Source: Phycisphaerales bacterium PN19_bin_20 (GTDB lineage: Bacteria; Planctomycetota; Phycisphaerae; Phycisphaerales; UBA1924). From it: 64,000 nt of DNA. The position numbers and the translations under genes were made by a program. The notes below the pieces were generated by a model that saw only the letters and a program-made list of their open reading frames with translations, made no database searches and was not told where the DNA came from. Of this stretch, positions 6,790 through 16,256 are shown piece by piece (within the stretch, counting starts at the first letter, position 1; every line of letters starts with the position of its first letter). The stretch covers positions 1-64,000 of the forward strand of contig JAJOLK010000006.1 in NCBI GenBank assembly GCA_021173225.1. The letters run 5' to 3'.

Positions 6790-9399
6790 ATGAGCAGTGC
6801 GCTCGTTGGGATAACAGGCCCGTCACACGCGGGTGCAGCCGCCGGAGGGCCTAGCGGGATGCATAAGGATTTTCTCGACAGACTCAACGCGATTGCTCGA
6901 TCTCCGCTGCTGCTAGTGGCCTCTGACTATGACGGGACTTTGGCGGAGATTGTCCTCGACCCCGCGGTTGCCTTGCCGAACGCGGACGCGCTCAAGGGCC
7001 TGCTGGCGATTGGTGAAGTGCCTTGGACGAGCACCGCGATTGTTTCAGGTCGATCGGCCGTCGATCTTGCCAGGTTTCTCGGTCCGTTTCGCCCTGATTA
7101 CACCGTCGGCTCGCACGGGGCGGAGTGGCAGGATGCCGGCGTGACACTCAACACCGACGAGCGGGATCGGCTGGTTCAAGTCACCTGCAAGATCGCCGCG
7201 GTCGTCAAGCGCTGGCCCGGGCTGAGGTATGAGCTCAAGCCCGCCGGTGTTGCGTTGCACGTCCGCGCGGCCGACCCCGCGGTGGCGACACAGGCGATCG
7301 AATCGGCGATGGAACTCTGCGGATCGATGCCGAGTGTCCACATCCGTCACGGCAGCCAAGTCGTCGAGTTTATGGTCGTCGCCGCGAACAAGGGTGACGC
7401 CGTCCGTCGTGCTCGGCACGCTTCCGGCGCGACGGGCGTGATCTTCATCGGCGATGACCTGACCGACGAGGATGTGTTCAAAGGTTTGATGGCCGAGGAC
7501 CTTGGGATCAAGGTTGGAGAGGGCGAGACCGCGGCGCGGCATCGTGTCAGCGGCGTTCCCGACGTGGCGGAGATCCTGCAGCTGGTCGCGTCAATCCGGG
7601 ATGATTGGGCAAAGTCGCGATGGCTGGTACGGCTCGACTCGTGCGCGGTGCTGTCCGATCAGCGGACGGCCGCGGTCGTCTCGCCAGGGGCGCGCATCTC
7701 GTGGCTGTGTCTGCCTCGATTGGACTCCGCCGCCTTGTTCGCTGAGCTTGTGGGCGATTCGACGGCGGGCATGTTTGAGATCGCCCCTGCCGAGGGCGGC
7801 GCGCCGAGTCGCTGCGGGTATGACGGTGATTCGTTCGTCCTCGTGACCGAGTGGCCGGGGCTGCGTGTGACGGACTATTTGGATGGCTCTGCCGGGAGAG
7901 CATTTCAGAAGGCGGGGAGGGCCGATCTGATCCGCGTGATCGAAGGCACGACACCCGCTCGCATCCGCTTTGCGCCACGGCTGGATTACGGCCGCATCGC
8001 GACGCAACTGCGAGCCCGAGAGGATGGGCTGGAAATCGAAGGATCCAACGATCCGGTCGTCCTTCGCTCCAGCGGCGTTACGTGGACTATTTCGAGCGAG
8101 GGCGTTCACCATACTGCCGAGGCGGTCATCCAGCCCGCGTTGGGAGCGGTGGTTCTCGAACTTCGATACGGCACCGCGAATCTCGCTGCGAATATCGAGG
8201 GCGAACCGGAGCGTCGCGACCAGAACCGACGGTTCTGGTCAGGCTGGGCGAGCTCTCTTAAGCTGCCGTCGAGATGCCCAGAGCTGGTCAAGCGCAGCGC
8301 CTTGGTGCTCAAGGCGCTTTGTTACGGGCCGACGGGCGTGATCGCCGCCGCCGCGACGACCAGTCTTCCCGAGCTGATCGGAGGTACTCGCAACTGGGAC
8401 TATCGATACTGCTGGCCGCGGGATGCGGCCAAGGCCGCGGCCTCGCTGGTTCGGTTGGGCAACACCGGGCACGCTATGAAGTTCCTCGACTGGATGCTCG
8501 AAGTCGTGGATGGCTGCGAGACTCCTGAGCGGCTCCACCCGATCTACACGCTCTCGGGCAGCCACTTGCCGCCAGAAGCCGAGCTGGGACACCTAAGCGG
8601 ATTCGGGCTGAGCCGACCCGTGCGGATTGGAAACGCGGCGGCGAACCAGGTGCAGCTCGATGTCTTCGGACCGATCGTACAACTGGTTGCGCTCCTGGCA
8701 GGGCGTGGTGCTCCGATAGCACCTGACCACTGGCGGCTGACGCGCGCCATGGTGCGAGCGGTTGCGGCCCGGTGGTCCGAGCCCGACCACGGCATTTGGG
8801 AGATGCGACTGGAACGACGGCATCACGTCCATTCCAAGGTCATGTGCTGGCACACCGTGGATCAGGCCCTTGTTGTAGAACAAGCGGTGTGTGGCACACA
8901 GAATGCTGACTGGATAGCACTTCGCGACACTATCCGAGAGGATGTCCTTGCTCACGGATGGAACTCGGCCGAGAGCGCATTCACCGGCGCCTATGGACAG
9001 TCTTATCCCGACGCGGCTGTGCTCAGCATTGGGCTTAGCGGGTTGCTGCACCCCAGTGATCCGCGATGGGCTTTGACCGTCGAGTTCATCGCCAAGCGAC
9101 TACGCGACGGGCCGACGGTGCGGCGCTATGACGTCGACGACGGTCTCGGTGGCGGCGAGGGCGGCATGCACATCTGTACGGGCTGGCTCATCGAGTCGTT
9201 CCTTACACTGGGACGCGTGGATGAGGCGGTTCAACTCTTCGACGACTTCGCTAGCCTGTTTCGAGGTCCCGGCATTCTCACCGAACAGTTTGACCCGCAG
9301 ACTGGACTCGCGGTCGGGAACCTCGCGCAGGCGTATTCCCACTTGGCCTTCATCGATGCGGCGGTCGCCCTTGATCGAGCCCGTTCGCAAACACCGTAG
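6790..9399 (+). CDS. trehalose-6-phosphate phosphatase / GH15 fusion (869 aa)
   Basis: Two enzymes are fused. Residues about 35-265 are an OtsB-type HAD phosphatase: DYDGTLAEI near residue 45 with the Asp nucleophile, IVSGRS, and IGDDLTDEDVF late in the domain. It removes phosphate from trehalose-6-phosphate. Residues about 280-869 are a GH15 family (glucoamylase/trehalase-like) domain with WLCLPRLDS, the GH15 hallmark RNWDYRYCWPRDA near 534, and GGGEGGMHICTGWL. GH15 members hydrolyse alpha-glucosides, some of them trehalose. I choose ATG 6790 over the track's GTG 6781 because AAGGAG (6776-6781) sits 8 nt before it. The gene is followed after 9 nt by the OtsA-type gene, so the pair is an operon. 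Confidence 0.85.
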   Translation: MSSALVGITGPSHAGAAAGGPSGMHKDFLDRLNAIARSPLLLVASDYDGTLAEIVLDPAVALPNADALKGLLAIGEVPWTSTAIVSGRSAVDLARFLGPFRPDYTVGSHGAEWQDAGVTLNTDERDRLVQVTCKIAAVVKRWPGLRYELKPAGVALHVRAADPAVATQAIESAMELCGSMPSVHIRHGSQVVEFMVVAANKGDAVRRARHASGATGVIFIGDDLTDEDVFKGLMAEDLGIKVGEGETAARHRVSGVPDVAEILQLVASIRDDWAKSRWLVRLDSCAVLSDQRTAAVVSPGARISWLCLPRLDSAALFAELVGDSTAGMFEIAPAEGGAPSRCGYDGDSFVLVTEWPGLRVTDYLDGSAGRAFQKAGRADLIRVIEGTTPARIRFAPRLDYGRIATQLRAREDGLEIEGSNDPVVLRSSGVTWTISSEGVHHTAEAVIQPALGAVVLELRYGTANLAANIEGEPERRDQNRRFWSGWASSLKLPSRCPELVKRSALVLKALCYGPTGVIAAAATTSLPELIGGTRNWDYRYCWPRDAAKAAASLVRLGNTGHAMKFLDWMLEVVDGCETPERLHPIYTLSGSHLPPEAELGHLSGFGLSRPVRIGNAAANQVQLDVFGPIVQLVALLAGRGAPIAPDHWRLTRAMVRAVAARWSEPDHGIWEMRLERRHHVHSKVMCWHTVDQALVVEQAVCGTQNADWIALRDTIREDVLAHGWNSAESAFTGAYGQSYPDAAVLSIGLSGLLHPSDPRWALTVEFIAKRLRDGPTVRRYDVDDGLGGGEGGMHICTGWLIESFLTLGRVDEAVQLFDDFASLFRGPGILTEQFDPQTGLAVGNLAQAYSHLAFIDAAVALDRARSQTP

Positions 9400-9408
9400 A
9401 AGGAAAAC

Positions 9409-11730
9409 ATGTCACAAAAACAGCACCCATTCTCGTCTAGGTCGCTCCGCTTCGGCGTGCTCATCGCCATGCTTTCCTGCATCGCCACTGGGCTGATCTT
9501 CTGGTTTCAGGTCAACGGCGAGCACAGGCAGGGTCTCGACGACTTGACCCGTCGGGCGCAGCTTCTTGGGCACCGCATCGCTCCAATGGCGCGACAGGCG
9601 CTCGAACGGGACGATACCAAGGTCGCCGAGGTTATCAGTGATCGGTTCGACGGGCACTCACGCTTGCTCGGGATGGCGCTTTACCGCGCGGACGGAACCA
9701 AGATCGCAAGCGGACAAGGACTCTCCGAGTCCGCTGAATCAGTTGAAGGGTCCGTGAAGCAGGGGCTCGCCAACAAGGCCGAATTTAGCGAACTGCGCCG
9801 TGACCGAAGCGGCAGCACGCACGTGCTCGTCCAGCCGATCGCCGACGAGAAAGGTGATCTGAAAGGGGCGGTCGTGGTGCTCCACGACGCGCTTTATCTT
9901 GAAGAGCGGATGACCCGTGGCATCCTCCGCGGCCTGCTCTGGTCACTAAGCATCGCGGCGGCCATGTTCTTCATCACTACCGGCATCGCGTGGACTTTCT
10001 TTGAACGACCTCTGCACCTACTTGCGGCGTGGATGCGGCGGCTGCGGTTCGGGAACACGCCCGAGTTGCCGCCGCGCGGCTTGCCCGTTGCCAAGCTAAC
10101 AGACGAAACCGTGCATCTGGCGGCGTCGTTCCGAGCCGCCCGCAGTAAAGAACGCGACGAGGCGCAGGAGATCGTTCGCTCTGACAAGGCCTGGACTCGA
10201 GATCGACTCCGCGCACACGCGATCGATGCGCTCGGCGGCGAGTCACTGGTTGTGGTCAGCAATCGCGAGCCGTACATGCACCAGCTTCGGGATGGCAAGC
10301 CAACACTGGTGCGTCCCGCCAGTGGCCTGGTGACCGGCTTGGACCCGGTACTTCGTGCGACCGGCGGGCTCTGGGTGGCTCACGGCGCGGGCGATGCCGA
10401 TCGGCAGACCGCCGACGCTTCGGGTTGCATCCCGGTCCCGCCCGAGGATGCTCGCTACACACTCAAGCGCGTCTGGATCACCAAGGAAGAAGAGCAGGGT
10501 TACTATTACGGCTTCTCGAACGAAGGACTGTGGCCGCTCTGCCACCTCACGCACGAGCGGCCCACCTTCCGGACCGGTGACTGGGAGAAATATGTTCGAG
10601 CCAACCAGCGGTTCGCCGATGCCGTTCTCGAGGAGATCGGGAGCGAGAAGGCCGTTATCATGGTCCAGGACTACCAGCTTGCTCTCGTTCCCGGCATGCT
10701 CAAGGCCAAGCGGCCCGACCTGCGCGTGGGCCTCTTCTGGCACATCCCGTGGCCTAACGCCGAAGCCTTCCGCATCTGCCCTTACCGCGTGGAACTCCTG
10801 CAGGGCATGCTCGGCGCTGACCTCCTTGGCTTCCACCTCCAGCAGCACTGTAATAATTTCCTCGAGACTGTCGACCGCATGGTCGAGGCCAAGCTCAACT
10901 GGGACCACTTCTCAGCGGAACGTAAGGGGCACACGTGCCTCGTTCGTCCATTCCCCATCAGCGTGCAACCTTGGTCCGAGCGCGGCGTCGCTGCGCCGGC
11001 CGATCTCGAGTCACAGATCGCGCTGCTCCGCCAGCAGCATCAGCTCAACGGCTGCATGGTCGGTGTCGGCGTTGATCGAATCGACTACACCAAAGGCATC
11101 GCCGAGCGTTTCCGCGCGATCGAGCGGCTCTTCGAGAAGCATCCTGAGCTCAAGGGCAAGTTCACGTTCGTTCAGCTCGGCGCCCCCAGCCGCGTTCACA
11201 TTCCTCGGTACCGCGACCTCGTCACAGACCTCGAGCAGTTGGCCGACTCGATCAATTGGAAGCTTCAAGCAGACGGGTGGAAGCCGATCCACTTCCTGGT
11301 GGATCACCACGAAGGACCGGCGGTCTACGCCTTTCTCAAGATGGCCTCAGTCTGTATCGTCAGCTCGCTTCACGATGGAATGAACCTGGTCGCCAAGGAG
11401 TTCGTCGCGGCCAAGTCTGAGGCGGCGAACGAGGGCGTAGACGCCCACGGCATTCCCGAGGGCGTACTGGTCCTCTCGGAGTTCGCCGGCGCGGCCCGCG
11501 ATCTACCCGAGGCGCTCATCATCAACCCCTACGACACTGAAGAGTTCGCGGCAGCGATCCATCAAGCCATCACGATGGAGGCCAAGGAACGCGTCCAACG
11601 TATGACGCGAATGCGCCTGCGTATCGAGGAGTTCAATATTTACCGATGGGCAGCGGACTTCCTTACGTCGCTCACGCAGTCCAAGGGACCAGTGGAAGAG
11701 GTGAAGACCAGCGCCACCGCTGCACCGTAA
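9409..11730 (+). CDS. otsA: membrane sensor domain / trehalose-6-phosphate synthase fusion (773 aa)
   Basis: The C-terminal 500 residues are a GT20 trehalose-6-phosphate synthase: VVVSNREPY near 281, ASGLVTGLDPVL, VQDYQLALVPGML, GLFWHIPWPN, GVDRIDYTKGIAERF, SLHDGMNLVAKEF. It joins UDP-glucose (or a related donor) to glucose-6-phosphate. Unusually it carries an N-terminal module: TM1 (about 14-34), an extracytoplasmic domain of about 135 residues resembling histidine-kinase sensor regions (LYRADGTKIAS, VQPIADEKGDLKGAVVVL), TM2 (about 171-193) and a HAMP-like juxtamembrane stretch. The synthase is therefore probably membrane-bound and may respond to an external signal. AAGGAAAAC precedes the ATG. 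The phosphatase fusion lies 9 nt upstream. Confidence 0.88.
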   Translation: MSQKQHPFSSRSLRFGVLIAMLSCIATGLIFWFQVNGEHRQGLDDLTRRAQLLGHRIAPMARQALERDDTKVAEVISDRFDGHSRLLGMALYRADGTKIASGQGLSESAESVEGSVKQGLANKAEFSELRRDRSGSTHVLVQPIADEKGDLKGAVVVLHDALYLEERMTRGILRGLLWSLSIAAAMFFITTGIAWTFFERPLHLLAAWMRRLRFGNTPELPPRGLPVAKLTDETVHLAASFRAARSKERDEAQEIVRSDKAWTRDRLRAHAIDALGGESLVVVSNREPYMHQLRDGKPTLVRPASGLVTGLDPVLRATGGLWVAHGAGDADRQTADASGCIPVPPEDARYTLKRVWITKEEEQGYYYGFSNEGLWPLCHLTHERPTFRTGDWEKYVRANQRFADAVLEEIGSEKAVIMVQDYQLALVPGMLKAKRPDLRVGLFWHIPWPNAEAFRICPYRVELLQGMLGADLLGFHLQQHCNNFLETVDRMVEAKLNWDHFSAERKGHTCLVRPFPISVQPWSERGVAAPADLESQIALLRQQHQLNGCMVGVGVDRIDYTKGIAERFRAIERLFEKHPELKGKFTFVQLGAPSRVHIPRYRDLVTDLEQLADSINWKLQADGWKPIHFLVDHHEGPAVYAFLKMASVCIVSSLHDGMNLVAKEFVAAKSEAANEGVDAHGIPEGVLVLSEFAGAARDLPEALIINPYDTEEFAAAIHQAITMEAKERVQRMTRMRLRIEEFNIYRWAADFLTSLTQSKGPVEEVKTSATAAP

Positions 11731-12371
11731 CTCGTCCTAATGAAGCGATTCGCGCCGAGGCGACACCCGCCCACGCCTATCGAGGCATGGTAAAGTTCGT
11801 ACAGACATCGAGGCAAAGGACAACGTCAGCGGCGCTCCGCGGCCCCAAGCGTTCCGAGACGGCCGGACGCGCGTCCGTAAGCTCTGCTCACTGCAACGCC
11901 CCGATGATCGCAAGCAGGCCTGAGATGCAAGCCGGTCTATGCGCGCTTCGCCGATGACCTCCGACCCTCGAAGCGACTTGGGCGGCGCGAAATCGTTCGT
12001 TTCCCGGCCGTCCCACCTTTCAACCGTCCCGTTGAAGACCGAGTGCGCACCGTCGACGACCTTATTCCACCCTTCGACCGAGGGCACCGCGAGGTCAACG
12101 CGGGCGGTCAGAGCGCCGCATGCTCCGAAACGAGAGCAAGCGTGCATGCTCGATAACGGCTACAAGCTTAAAGATGGACCTGATCAAAGCGATGTTCGTG
12201 TTCTGATAGCAGATAAAGCGTCCTTCATCTGCTATTAGTAACGCACTTAGGGCAACCGCTGCCGATCGCGATCAGGCAAATTCGCCGCGTTTGAGCGACT
12301 GCCGTCCGCAGTTGTGCGTGTCAGGGCAGATAGTCGGTAACTTGTATAGGAGAGAGTCAGAAGAGACGTTT
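11731..12371. other. 640-bp intergenic region
   Basis: No convincing gene is seen; the short ORFs on both strands are compositional. It holds the hairpin at 12206-12235 and presumably the promoter of the DUF3494 gene, which I cannot pin down. Confidence 0.5.
12206..12235 (+). promoter_or_regulatory. perfect 9-bp inverted repeat upstream of DUF3494 gene
   Basis: ATAGCAGAT (12206-12214) and ATCTGCTAT (12227-12235) form a perfect inverted repeat with a 12-nt spacer, extendable by one wobble pair. It lies 136 bp before the DUF3494 start. No T-run follows. It could be an operator or an RNA hairpin. Confidence 0.35.
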
Positions 12372-13118
12372 ATGAAGTGCAATACCCGTGCCGTTCTTCT
12401 ATCAGCCTTTGCCGCGGCGTTGAGCTGCCAATCACAGGCAGCCATTCTCGGCAGCGCCCAAAGCTTTGCGGTGCTGGGAGGCTCAACTGTCACGAACACC
12501 GGGCCGACGATCAGCAACGGTAGTCTGGGCGTCTGGCCTGGTGCTGCGGTCACCGGATTCCCGCCGGGAGTTGTCAATGGGACGATCCACTCCGGTGATG
12601 CTGTCGCGCAGCAGGCGCAACGTGACGCGGTCACGGCGTACAACATGCTCGCTGGCCTGGTTCCGACACAGAACCTGACCGGCACCAACCTCGGAGGTTT
12701 GACACTCACACCCGGCGTTTATTTCTTCTCATCCTCAGCGTTCCTTACGGGAACTTTGACCCTCGATGCGATGGGCGATCCGGGTGCCCGCTTTGTGTTC
12801 CAGACCGGCAGCACCCTCATCACCGCCACCAATGCGTCCGTCGTGATGATCAACGGAGCGAATGCATGCGATGTCTACTGGCAGGTGGGCAGTGCGGCCA
12901 CGCTTGGCACCAACACCTCGTTCCAAGGGAACATTCTGGCAATGACGAGCATCACGCTGAACACTGGTGCCTCCATCGTTGAGGGCCGCGCACTCGCTCA
13001 AAGCGGCGCGGTCACCATGGACTCAAATGTCATCACGGCGGCCTGCATTCCAACACCGGGTGCCTCGTTGCTGATCGGCGTCGCGGTAATTGGATTAGCC
13101 TGCCGCAGACGTCGTTGA
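12372..13118 (+). CDS. DUF3494 (ice-binding-like) exported protein with C-terminal sorting tail
   Basis: From ATG 12372 there is a signal peptide (MKCNTRAVLLSAFAAALSC...AAILG). Then the DUF3494 pattern follows: LGSAQSFAVLGGSTVTNTG, SLGVWPGAAVTGF, GDAVAQQAQRDAVTAY, LTPGVYFF, LTLDAMGDPGARFVFQ, GSAATLGTNTSFQGNILA. The family is a beta-solenoid fold; some members bind ice, many are adhesins. The end, IPTPGASLLIGVAVIGL then CRRRR, is a planctomycete PEP-CTERM-like sorting tail, so it is probably processed and kept at the surface. The 27 residues upstream in the track ORF precede the signal peptide and are excluded. It follows the trehalose operon, but no shared transcript is evident. Confidence 0.85.
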   Translation: MKCNTRAVLLSAFAAALSCQSQAAILGSAQSFAVLGGSTVTNTGPTISNGSLGVWPGAAVTGFPPGVVNGTIHSGDAVAQQAQRDAVTAYNMLAGLVPTQNLTGTNLGGLTLTPGVYFFSSSAFLTGTLTLDAMGDPGARFVFQTGSTLITATNASVVMINGANACDVYWQVGSAATLGTNTSFQGNILAMTSITLNTGASIVEGRALAQSGAVTMDSNVITAACIPTPGASLLIGVAVIGLACRRRR

Positions 13119-13465
13119 GTCGCAGTGTGTGTCAGGGACGGGACATAGCGCGTTCATCGCCAGCGCCGAGCTCCGTGTGCCTCGATGATCGTGGTTGCAG
13201 AGGCCGTCTTGATCGCATTGCGATTTGCGTCCTCTCATACATGTCGGTTTCGCATCGGCGGCCATAGGTTCGTGTCCGCTGGCGGACTACTCTCTGCTTG
13301 TTTCAGGCCGTCCACAGTTTTCGCTAAGTCCGAAGCCTTGTCGCACGATTATTGGCTTAAGCCCGCAACCCCAATCGGGCCAAGTCGCAGAGTCACGCAC
13401 CAATCGCACGCCATCGTTCACACGGACCCACTTCGCCGCCAAGCCGTGCGTCGGTCAGAGTGTGC
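13119..13465. other. 347-bp convergent intergenic region
   Basis: The gap lies between the plus-strand DUF3494 gene and the minus-strand VIT gene. ORFs here look like chance translations. No strong terminator hairpin was found. Confidence 0.4.
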
Positions 13466-14155
13466 TCACACCTTCGCCCCGAAGATCGCTCCGACGCCCG
13501 CCGTCAGGCCCATGGCTAGAGCGCCCCAGAAGGTGACCCGGGCGGTGGCTTTGAGCACTGGTGAGCCGCCGGCGCGGGCCGCGATCGCGCCAAGCGCCGC
13601 CAAGAACACCAGCGAAGCGCCGCTCACGCCCCACACAAGATACCCCTGGGGCAAAGTGAGCACCAGCAAGAGCGGCAGTGCGGCACCGACAGTGAACGTC
13701 GCCGCCGAGGCAAACGCCGCTTGTACCGGTCGGGCCGCGAGCTCTTCGGTGATGCCCAGTTCGTCGCGCGCGTGCGCGGTCAGGGCGTCCTTAGCCATCA
13801 GCTGCGAGGCGACCTCGCCCGCGAGCTTTTCGTCTAGGCCGCGCGTGACGTAGATCGCCGCCAGCTCAGCGTGCTCGCTCTCGGGCTGCGTAGCGAGTTC
13901 ACTTCGTTCGCGGGCCAAATCGGCAGACTCGGTATCGGCCTGCGAACTCACTGACACGTACTCGCCTGCGGCCATCGACATCGCGCCGGCCACAAGACCG
14001 GCAAGCCCAGCAACCAGGATGCCGCTGCGCGCCGTGTCGGCCGCGGCGACGCCGACAATAAGGCTCGCGGTCGAGACAATACCGTCGTTGGCTCCCAGCA
14101 CCGCGGCTCGGAGCCAGCCGATGCGATGAGAACGGTGAGATTCGGTGTGACGCAC
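13466..14155 (-). CDS. VIT1/CCC1-family Fe(II)/Mn(II) transporter (229 aa)
   Basis: The start region WLRAAVLGANDGIVSTASLIVGV is the family hallmark (first transmembrane helix, G-x-N-D-G). It is followed by AGAMSMAAGEYVSVSSQ in helix 2, an acidic metal-binding loop (ESADLARERSEL, SEHAELAAIYVTRGLD) and three more hydrophobic helices. The length is normal. Members move iron or manganese out of the cytoplasm as H+ antiporters, so a role in metal homeostasis or detoxification is likely. It is divergent from the arsenate reductase gene, with about 215 bp between the starts, where shared regulation is possible. Confidence 0.9.
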   Translation of the reverse strand: MRHTESHRSHRIGWLRAAVLGANDGIVSTASLIVGVAAADTARSGILVAGLAGLVAGAMSMAAGEYVSVSSQADTESADLARERSELATQPESEHAELAAIYVTRGLDEKLAGEVASQLMAKDALTAHARDELGITEELAARPVQAAFASAATFTVGAALPLLLVLTLPQGYLVWGVSGASLVFLAALGAIAARAGGSPVLKATARVTFWGALAMGLTAGVGAIFGAKV

Positions 14156-14370
14156 GGGCGGGCCCCTCTCAGTCTACTTTGGAGCCGGAACACTCTGTGA
14201 GCGTAGGGGCCGCGTGAATAGCCTGCGTTCACCGCGAACCGCACGCGGTTGTGGTATCGTCGCGCCGGGCGTGGCCTATTTGACGCGCGGGTGCGGCGAA
14301 GGCGGGGCACTCGGCGTCAGTGACGGCGCCGGGTTGTTAGGTGTCGGCCGTACGTAGAGCGGAGGCTCAG

Positions 14371-14823
14371 GTGACCGGAAAACGTAATGTACTCAAGGTG
14401 CTGTTCTTGTGTACGGGTAACTCATGCCGGAGCCAGATGGCCGAGGGTTGGGCCCGCGCACTGAAGGCCGGTGAGATCACGGCGTACTCGGCCGGGACCG
14501 ATCCGCAAGGGCTGAACGCGTTGGCGGTGCGGGCCATGCGTGAGGTGGGGGTCGACATCTCGGGGCACACGTCCAAGCGGCCAGCGGACCTTGAGGTGAC
14601 GTTCGATGTTGTCGTGACCGTCTGCGACGCCGCGCACGAGTCGTGCCCTGTGCTGCCGGGCGCACGCGTGATGCACGTTGGGTTTGACGACCCGCCGCGT
14701 TTGGCACGCGGATCCGCCAGCGATGAGGAGGCGATGCCACATTACCGGCGTGTGCGCGACGAGATCAAAGCGTTCGTACTTTCGCTGCCCGGTTCACTGA
14801 GCGCGGCGGGCCAGCCAAGGTGA
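14371..14823 (+). CDS. arsC: arsenate reductase, thioredoxin-coupled ArsC (LMW-PTP fold)
   Basis: KVLFLCTGNSCRSQMAEGW near the N-terminus carries the CX5R phosphatase loop, and VTVCDAAHESCPVLPGA supplies the two further redox cysteines (CxxxxxxCP) of the thioredoxin-dependent arsenate reductases. FDDPP and a closing alpha-helix (YRRVRDEIKAFVLSLP) complete the fold. It reduces arsenate to arsenite in the cytosol. GTG 14371 is chosen because GGAGG (14361-14365) lies 5 nt before it; the track start at 14341 would put that site inside the gene. No arsR, arsB or acr3 gene is adjacent. Confidence 0.85.
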   Translation: MTGKRNVLKVLFLCTGNSCRSQMAEGWARALKAGEITAYSAGTDPQGLNALAVRAMREVGVDISGHTSKRPADLEVTFDVVVTVCDAAHESCPVLPGARVMHVGFDDPPRLARGSASDEEAMPHYRRVRDEIKAFVLSLPGSLSAAGQPR

Positions 14824-15079
14824 GTCGCGACTACCCGAGTTTAAAGAGCATTAGTCGCAATCGCTAGCGGCGCTGGTCTTCTGACCCGCGCAGGGCGTGC
14901 TCTGCCCAGGGGCGTGTCTGTTCCATGGCTCCCGGCGAGCATCGTCCTGCCCGCCACACGGCCTGCCCGCCCTGCGCACCTATGCTCGGCCCGGCATGAC
15001 CCCTTCGACCCCAACATCATCGCCCTCGGCTCCCTCGACCTTCACCACGCCCACGACCAGCACGACCAAGGAGACGGCC

Positions 15080-16057
15080 TTGCCCAAGTCGATCAAGCGC
15101 GTCCTCGTCACCGGCGGCGCGGGGTTTCTCGGCTCGCACCTCTGTGAGCGGCTGGTCATGGCCGGGCAAGACGTGATCTGCCTGGACAACTTCTTTACCA
15201 GCCAAAAGAGCAACGTGGCCCACCTGCTGGCCCGGCCAAACTTCGAGCTCATCCGCCACGACATCACGCGCGACATCTGGCTGGAGGTGGACGAGGTCTA
15301 CAACCTCGCGTGCCCGGCCGCCCCGGGGCACTACCAGTACAACCCGATCAAGACGATGAAGACCAGCGTGCTGGGCGCGATCCATGTGCTCGGCATGGCC
15401 AAGCGCTGCCGAGCCAAGGTGCTACAGGCCAGCACCAGTGAGGTCTACGGCGACCCTGAGATCCACCCGCAACCAGAGAGCTACGTCGGGCACGTCAACC
15501 CCATCGGCCCGCGCGCGTGCTATGACGAGGGTAAGCGCGCCGCCGAGACGCTGTTCTTTGACTACCACCGCCACAACAAAGTCAACATCCGCGTGGTGCG
15601 GATCTTCAACACCTACGGCCCGCGGATGCACCCCTTCGACGGTCGCGTGGTCTCAAACTTCATCCGCCAGGCCCTGCGCGGAGAGGACATCACGCTCTTT
15701 GGTGACGGCTCGGCGACTCGCAGCTTCTGCTACGTTGACGATCTCATCGAGGCGATGGTCCGCATGATGAACGGCCCCGACTCGTTCATCGGCCCGGTCA
15801 ACATCGGCAACCCGGCTGAGTTCACGATGCGCCAGCTTGCTGAGCTGGTGCTGGAGCTGACGGGCGGCAACAGCAAGATCGTGGTCAAGCCCCCGGTGCC
15901 GGACGATCCGCGGAAGCGGCAGCCGGACATTCGGCTTGCGCGTGAGAAGCTGGGCTGGGAGCCGAAGGTCGGCTTGCGTCAGGGCCTTGAGCGGACCATC
16001 GCGTATTTCAAGAGCATCGATATGGAGAGCTTCAGGGCGCCGACGCCGAACTACTGA
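15080..16057 (+). CDS. UDP-glucuronate decarboxylase-like (UXS) NAD-dependent epimerase/dehydratase (325 aa)
   Basis: This is an extended short-chain dehydrogenase. [18 protein letters not shown] binds [15 protein letters not shown] and IRHDITRD follow, [10 protein letters not shown] holds the catalytic Thr/Ser, and YDEGKRAAE the YxxxK pair. [35 protein letters not shown] and [15 protein letters not shown] match UXS, which converts UDP-glucuronate to UDP-xylose for exopolysaccharide or cell-surface glycans. The start is TTG 15080: AAGGAG (15068-15073) lies 6 nt before it and the length matches the family. The ATG starts at 14996 and 14897 would add a low-complexity Pro/Ser/Thr tail. dTDP-glucose 4,6-dehydratase is the nearest alternative. 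Confidence 0.85.
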   Translation: MPKSIKRVLVTGGAGFLGSHLCERLVMAGQDVICLDNFFTSQKSNVAHLLARPNFELIRHDITRDIWLEVDEVYNLACPAAPGHYQYNPIKTMKTSVLGAIHVLGMAKRCRAKVLQASTSEVYGDPEIHPQPESYVGHVNPIGPRACYDEGKRAAETLFFDYHRHNKVNIRVVRIFNTYGPRMHPFDGRVVSNFIRQALRGEDITLFGDGSATRSFCYVDDLIEAMVRMMNGPDSFIGPVNIGNPAEFTMRQLAELVLELTGGNSKIVVKPPVPDDPRKRQPDIRLAREKLGWEPKVGLRQGLERTIAYFKSIDMESFRAPTPNY

Positions 16058-16232
16058 GGCGTCACTCCGGCTGCGGTCGGGGGCGGCTGGTGGTAGCTCA
16101 GGCGGTGGGGGGCGCAGTGTCTGAAAGTCGGGAGCGACGGGGACTCCAGCGGGCGGCCTGTGGTGGCTGCCGGAAGATCTCTCAAGGCGCGGGGGTTCGA
16201 GCGTCGATCTGCCCAGTATCGATCGAGGGCGA

Positions 16233-16248
16233 GCCTCGATATCGAGGC
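16233..16248 (+). promoter_or_regulatory. perfect 16-bp palindrome overlapping the ribosome site of the GH20 gene
   Basis: GCCTCGATATCGAGGC is a perfect palindrome ending 8 nt before the ATG at 16257. Its right half contains GAGG, the only Shine-Dalgarno-like sequence, which can also pair with CCTC at 16253-16256. It could be an operator or a hairpin that hides the ribosome site. Confidence 0.5.
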
Positions 16249-16256
16249 GGAACCTC

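Noticed and set aside
15017-15385. Minus-strand ORFs opposite the UXS gene and many similar long antisense ORFs elsewhere (for example 22529-23713, 56722-57966, 39894-41312)
   Set aside because: In GC-rich DNA the codon bias of a real gene leaves the opposite strand open; none shows a family pattern.
16080-16200. tRNA-like pieces (TGGTAGCTCAGG, GGGTTCGAGC) upstream of the GH20 gene
   Set aside because: No acceptor stem, no paired T arm and no anticodon arm at the right spacing on either strand.
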